Shown here in pieces: positions 4,817 through 7,505 of a DNA stretch of 7,505 bases (positions are counted from its first letter, which is position 1; each line of letters starts with the position of its first letter). The stretch spans positions 1 through 7,505 of the forward strand of contig JASHSO010000461.1 in the NCBI GenBank assembly GCA_030038715.1, read 5' to 3'. This DNA comes from Streptosporangiaceae bacterium. GTDB lineage: Bacteria > Actinomycetota > Actinomycetes > Streptosporangiales > Streptosporangiaceae. The position numbers were made by a program, and so were the translations under genes. The notes under the pieces were generated by a model. The model saw only the letters and a list, made by a program, of their open reading frames with translations, had not been told where the DNA came from and searched no databases.

Positions 4817-7375
4817 GTGCGCGACCGCCATCGCCTGAGCACCGGCCAGCAGGCAGGACGACCGCAGGAGGGTATCCCGCCCGGCGCGGATGGCGGCTCG
4901 GCGGAGCCTGCGGCGGGGGTGACTCGCGGTGACGGTCCGCCGGGCTCGGCGACTGCGAGCTGGCCGGAGCCGGCCGGCGATGCACCGAGCGCGACAGCCA
5001 GGGGCTTTTCCGATACCGAGCAGCTGAACGTGCTTGTTCCGGCCCCGGGTCGGCTATCACGGTTGGCCGCCATCCTCGCCACCCCGCTGGCGTCAGCGTC
5101 CCGTGGCTGGCAGCAGCTCCGGGGCGCGGTCCGGCCGGGCCAAGCGCGGGCCGAGCCTGGCGAGGTGGCTGGCGCGACGCTAGCCAGGCTGACCGTGCTG
5201 CCTGCCTTGGCGATCATGGCCTGGCTGCTGCCCGGACTGCCGTTGCTGCTGTCCAGAAGCTTCCTGGTGGTGCCGATGCTGCTCATATCGGTGCCGCTCG
5301 CGGTCGCGCTGACCGCCAACGGGCTGCGCGCGGTGCCGACGAGCTGGCCGGGCCTGTCCGCCGGCGGACGACGCCATGCCGCCTGGACTGTGCGGTTCGG
5401 CCTGCTGGCCACGGTCGCTCTCGTGGCGGGCCTGACCGCGTGGCAGCTCAGGGAGGCGTCGCAGGCCATCGTCGTGGTCCGCGACCCGGGCACGTACCTG
5501 CAGGCTGGCTACTGGATCGCCCAGCACGGCTCGCTGCCCGTGCCACAGGACCTGCCGGCCTTTGGCGGTGCCCACCCCGGCCTCACGTTCGCCAGCACCG
5601 GCTTCTACCCGCGGGGGGACTCGATCGTCCCTGGCGTTGCCTCTGGGCTGGTCATGATGCTGGCTGGCGGCTTTTGGGCGCACGGCACGGCCGGCGCTAT
5701 GACCATCGGGCCGATACTCGGCGGCCTTGCCGCACTAGCCTTCGCCGGACTGGTCGCCCGGCTCGTCGGCCCGCAGTGGGCGCCGGCCGGGGCACTCGTG
5801 CTCGGCCTCAGCCTGCCCCAGCAGTACGTGAGCCGGTCGGCGTTCAGCGAAACAGCACTGCAGATCATGCTGTTCGGCGGCCTCTGCATGCTGGCGGACT
5901 CGCTGGCGCTGCGCAGGCCGCCAGCCGAGCAGTACGCCGCCAGTGGTGTGCCTTGGTGGCGGCGGATGGTGTCGCTGTCGCAGTGGGCGGCGTGGCTGTC
6001 GCCGCGGCGCACGCTGGCCGCGCTGGCCGGGTTGGCCCTCGGCCTGAGCCTGCTGATCAGCCTCGACGCGCTGGCATACCTCCTGCCGATCATCCCGTTC
6101 GGCTGCGTGCTGATAGCCGGCCGACGACCTCAGGCAGCCCCGTTCCTGCTTGGTAGTTTCATCGGTGTCGGCTACGGGATCGCTGGCGGCTTCCTGCTGT
6201 ATCGCCCTCTCCTTGACACAGTCGGCAGGCAGGCTGCGCTCGCTGGGGTCGCCGCCGTCTGGCTGGTCGCCCTGTCGATCGTGGCGCTGCAGCTCATGCG
6301 GTTCGCGCCGGTGCGCGGCGTCGTGCCGAAGGTCCTGGCCGAGCGCCCGCTGCGCTGGCTGCCTGAAGCCGGGGGCGTAATCGTCGCCGCTGTCTTGATC
6401 GGCTTCGCCGTCCGGCCGTACGTGCAGACGGTCCGGGGGAGTCCGAGCCCGGCTGTGTCCCATTTCATCGCATCCCTGCAGCGAGCGCAGGGCCTGCCGG
6501 TCGACCCGACGCGGCTGTACTCCGAGCAGACGCTGTACTGGGTGATCTGGTACATCGGCCTGCCGACCGTTCTGCTCGGCGGCGCCGGTGCCGTCCTGCT
6601 GGCCCGGCGATGCCTTCGCACCCTGATCACCTGGCGTGACCGGTCTGGCGCCTGGAGACTGTGGGGCCTGCCGCTGGCGATCATCTGCGTCGGCTCCGCG
6701 ACCGTGCTGTGGTATCCCGACATCGTGCCCGACCAGCCGTGGGCGAGCCGCAGGCTCGTCGTCCTGGTGCTGCCAGGTCTGGTGCTCTGCGGCCTGTGGG
6801 CGGCCACCTGGCTCATCGCTCGAGCCAGGGAGCGCGGCGCGAGCGTCGTCGCGGTGAGCGTGGTGGGGCTGTTCTGCGTCGCCGCGATGCTAGTGCCGAC
6901 CGTGGCTACCACGTTCGGCTTGGGGCTCAGCCATTCCGGCAAGGCGCAGGGACTGCGGCCAGTGGCGCAAGGCATCGCCCTGCAGCGGACCGGCGTCGGC
7001 GAGGTCAGTGCCGTCCAGGGCATGTGCGCGCGGATTCCGCGCGATGCCTCGGTGCTGATACTCGACTCGGCGACCGCAGGGCCGTTCGCGCAGGTGGTCA
7101 GGGGCATGTGCGGTGTGCCGACCGGCCTGATGATCGGGCAGCCCGCCGCCGCCGTGAGACGCGTCGTCACCGCGATCTCGGCGGCTGGCCGGCAACCCGT
7201 GCTGCTAGCCTCCGGACCGGGCGCGCTGGCCGGCTTCGGCGGCGGTGCGGTCCGGGTGCTCGACCTGGTGACGGCCGGAGATCCGCACGAGCTGAGGCAA
7301 TTGCCGACCGCGACGACCGTGGACCGCTACGTGGTCTGGATGGCCGTGCCGAGCAGGCCGGGCGCCGGCGCCTGA
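4817..7375 (+). CDS. Large polytopic membrane protein, probable GT-C-fold glycosyltransferase with disordered N-terminus and soluble C-terminal domain
   Basis: An 852-residue protein. Residues 1-65 are rich in Gly, Pro and Ala and look disordered and cytosolic. Two helices (about 125-168) and another (190-210) lead to the first major outside loop, with VVRDPGTYLQAGYW (220-233) holding Asp223, the likely catalytic acidic residue of a GT-C fold. About ten further helices follow to about 697. Notable blocks are SRSAFSETALQ (339-349) and YPDIVPDQPWASRR (633-646), the latter in an outside loop before a helix and likely part of the active site. Residues about 700-852 form a soluble, probably outward-facing domain with twin GMC motifs (Cys737, Cys765) that could pair. 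It would transfer a lipid-linked sugar outside the membrane; substrates are unknown. The start is the weaker point: GTG 4817 lacks a ribosome site but suits leaderless initiation, and GTG 4919 (residue 35) is an alternative. It is the last gene before the tRNA. Confidence 0.78.
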   Translation: MRDRHRLSTGQQAGRPQEGIPPGADGGSAEPAAGVTRGDGPPGSATASWPEPAGDAPSATARGFSDTEQLNVLVPAPGRLSRLAAILATPLASASRGWQQLRGAVRPGQARAEPGEVAGATLARLTVLPALAIMAWLLPGLPLLLSRSFLVVPMLLISVPLAVALTANGLRAVPTSWPGLSAGGRRHAAWTVRFGLLATVALVAGLTAWQLREASQAIVVVRDPGTYLQAGYWIAQHGSLPVPQDLPAFGGAHPGLTFASTGFYPRGDSIVPGVASGLVMMLAGGFWAHGTAGAMTIGPILGGLAALAFAGLVARLVGPQWAPAGALVLGLSLPQQYVSRSAFSETALQIMLFGGLCMLADSLALRRPPAEQYAASGVPWWRRMVSLSQWAAWLSPRRTLAALAGLALGLSLLISLDALAYLLPIIPFGCVLIAGRRPQAAPFLLGSFIGVGYGIAGGFLLYRPLLDTVGRQAALAGVAAVWLVALSIVALQLMRFAPVRGVVPKVLAERPLRWLPEAGGVIVAAVLIGFAVRPYVQTVRGSPSPAVSHFIASLQRAQGLPVDPTRLYSEQTLYWVIWYIGLPTVLLGGAGAVLLARRCLRTLITWRDRSGAWRLWGLPLAIICVGSATVLWYPDIVPDQPWASRRLVVLVLPGLVLCGLWAATWLIARARERGASVVAVSVVGLFCVAAMLVPTVATTFGLGLSHSGKAQGLRPVAQGIALQRTGVGEVSAVQGMCARIPRDASVLILDSATAGPFAQVVRGMCGVPTGLMIGQPAAAVRRVVTAISAAGRQPVLLASGPGALAGFGGGAVRVLDLVTAGDPHELRQLPTATTVDRYVVWMAVPSRPGAGA

Positions 7376-7376
7376 G

Positions 7377-7395
7377 GCTGGCGGGATTTGCCAGC
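7377..7395 (+). terminator. Hairpin directly after the 852-residue membrane protein, possible terminator
   Basis: GCTGGC (7377-7382), a seven-base loop GGGATTT and GCCAGC (7390-7395) form a perfect six-base stem one base after the TGA stop. No T-tract follows. The right arm contains most of the putative -35 box of the tRNA promoter, so it may end the upstream transcript exactly where the tRNA unit begins. Confidence 0.45.
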
Positions 7396-7416
7396 GGCGC
7401 TTGCTGCACCTACAGT
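7388..7416 (+). promoter_or_regulatory. Promoter of the initiator tRNA gene
   Basis: TTGCCA (7388-7393; five of six matches to TTGACA), 17 bases, then TACAGT (7411-7416). The expected start is near 7423, giving a precursor with a 5' leader of only about six bases for RNase P to remove. Spacing and position are both ideal for a tRNA gene. Confidence 0.65.
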
Positions 7417-7428
7417 GAATGCACGCGA

Positions 7429-7505
7429 CGCGGGGTGGAGCAGTTCGGTAGCTCGCTGGGCTCATAACCCAGAGGTCGCGGGTTCAAATCCCGCCCCCGC
7501 TACCA
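7429..7505 (+). tRNA. Initiator tRNA-fMet (anticodon CAT)
   Basis: A complete 77-base tRNA with encoded CCA, ending on the last base of the window. The acceptor arm CGCGGGG pairs with CCCCGCT except at the end, where C1 faces U72; an unpaired 1:72 position is the mark of initiator tRNAs and is needed for formylation. The anticodon loop CTCATAA (7461-7467) contains CAT at 7463-7465. The anticodon stem CTGGG/CCCAG has the three consecutive G:C pairs that direct the tRNA to the ribosomal P site. The T arm GCGGG-TTCAAAT-CCCGC is standard. It starts translation with formyl-methionine. C1:U72, not the C1:A72 of E. coli, agrees with actinobacterial initiators as I recall them. Confidence 0.97.

Noticed and set aside
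6172..7170. Minus-strand frame of 332 codons opposite the 852-residue gene
   Set aside because: Low-complexity Thr/Ser/Arg/Pro-rich antisense shadow with no motif or start signal.
1..7505. Mobile elements, CRISPR arrays, toxin-antitoxin or defence genes
   Set aside because: No repeat-spacer pattern, terminal inverted repeats, transposase or nuclease motifs, or small paired genes were seen on either strand.

Overview
The window is GC-rich with very high third-position G/C and several GTG starts. I saw no TTA leucine codon in the four genes. Together with the C1:U72 initiator tRNA type, this points to a high-GC actinomycete. It reads as chromosomal: no transposase, integrase, phage gene, CRISPR array or long repeat was seen.

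Layout, left to right. Bases 1-91 are a short leader, possibly with the tail of an upstream gene. A plus-strand gene (92-1144) encodes a glycerol-1-phosphate dehydrogenase-type enzyme of the EgsA/AraM group. A minus-strand gene (2993-1125) encodes a 622-residue polytopic membrane protein with the look of a GT-C glycosyltransferase; the two genes overlap tail to tail by 20 bp. A 320-bp divergent regulatory region follows (2994-3313). Next is a plus-strand 473-residue GT-C-like membrane protein (3314-4735), then a hairpin and a probable leaderless promoter, then a plus-strand 852-residue GT-C-like membrane protein (4817-7375). The window ends with the gene for initiator tRNA-fMet (7429-7505), whose promoter -35 box lies inside the hairpin that follows the last membrane-protein gene.

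Functionally, three polytopic proteins of different sequence share one design: an acidic motif in an early non-cytoplasmic loop, many hydrophobic helices and a soluble C-terminal tail. That is the design of enzymes that transfer sugars from polyprenyl-phosphate donors on the outer face of the membrane. With the glycerol-1-phosphate dehydrogenase, the neighbourhood looks like a cell-envelope glycolipid or glycopolymer region. Donors and acceptors cannot be read from the sequence. The genes sit in at least three transcription units, so joint function is an inference, not shown. Most of the window is ordinary chromosomal content; the most notable points are the dehydrogenase, the GT-C cluster, the divergent operator-like palindrome and the compact gene junctions.
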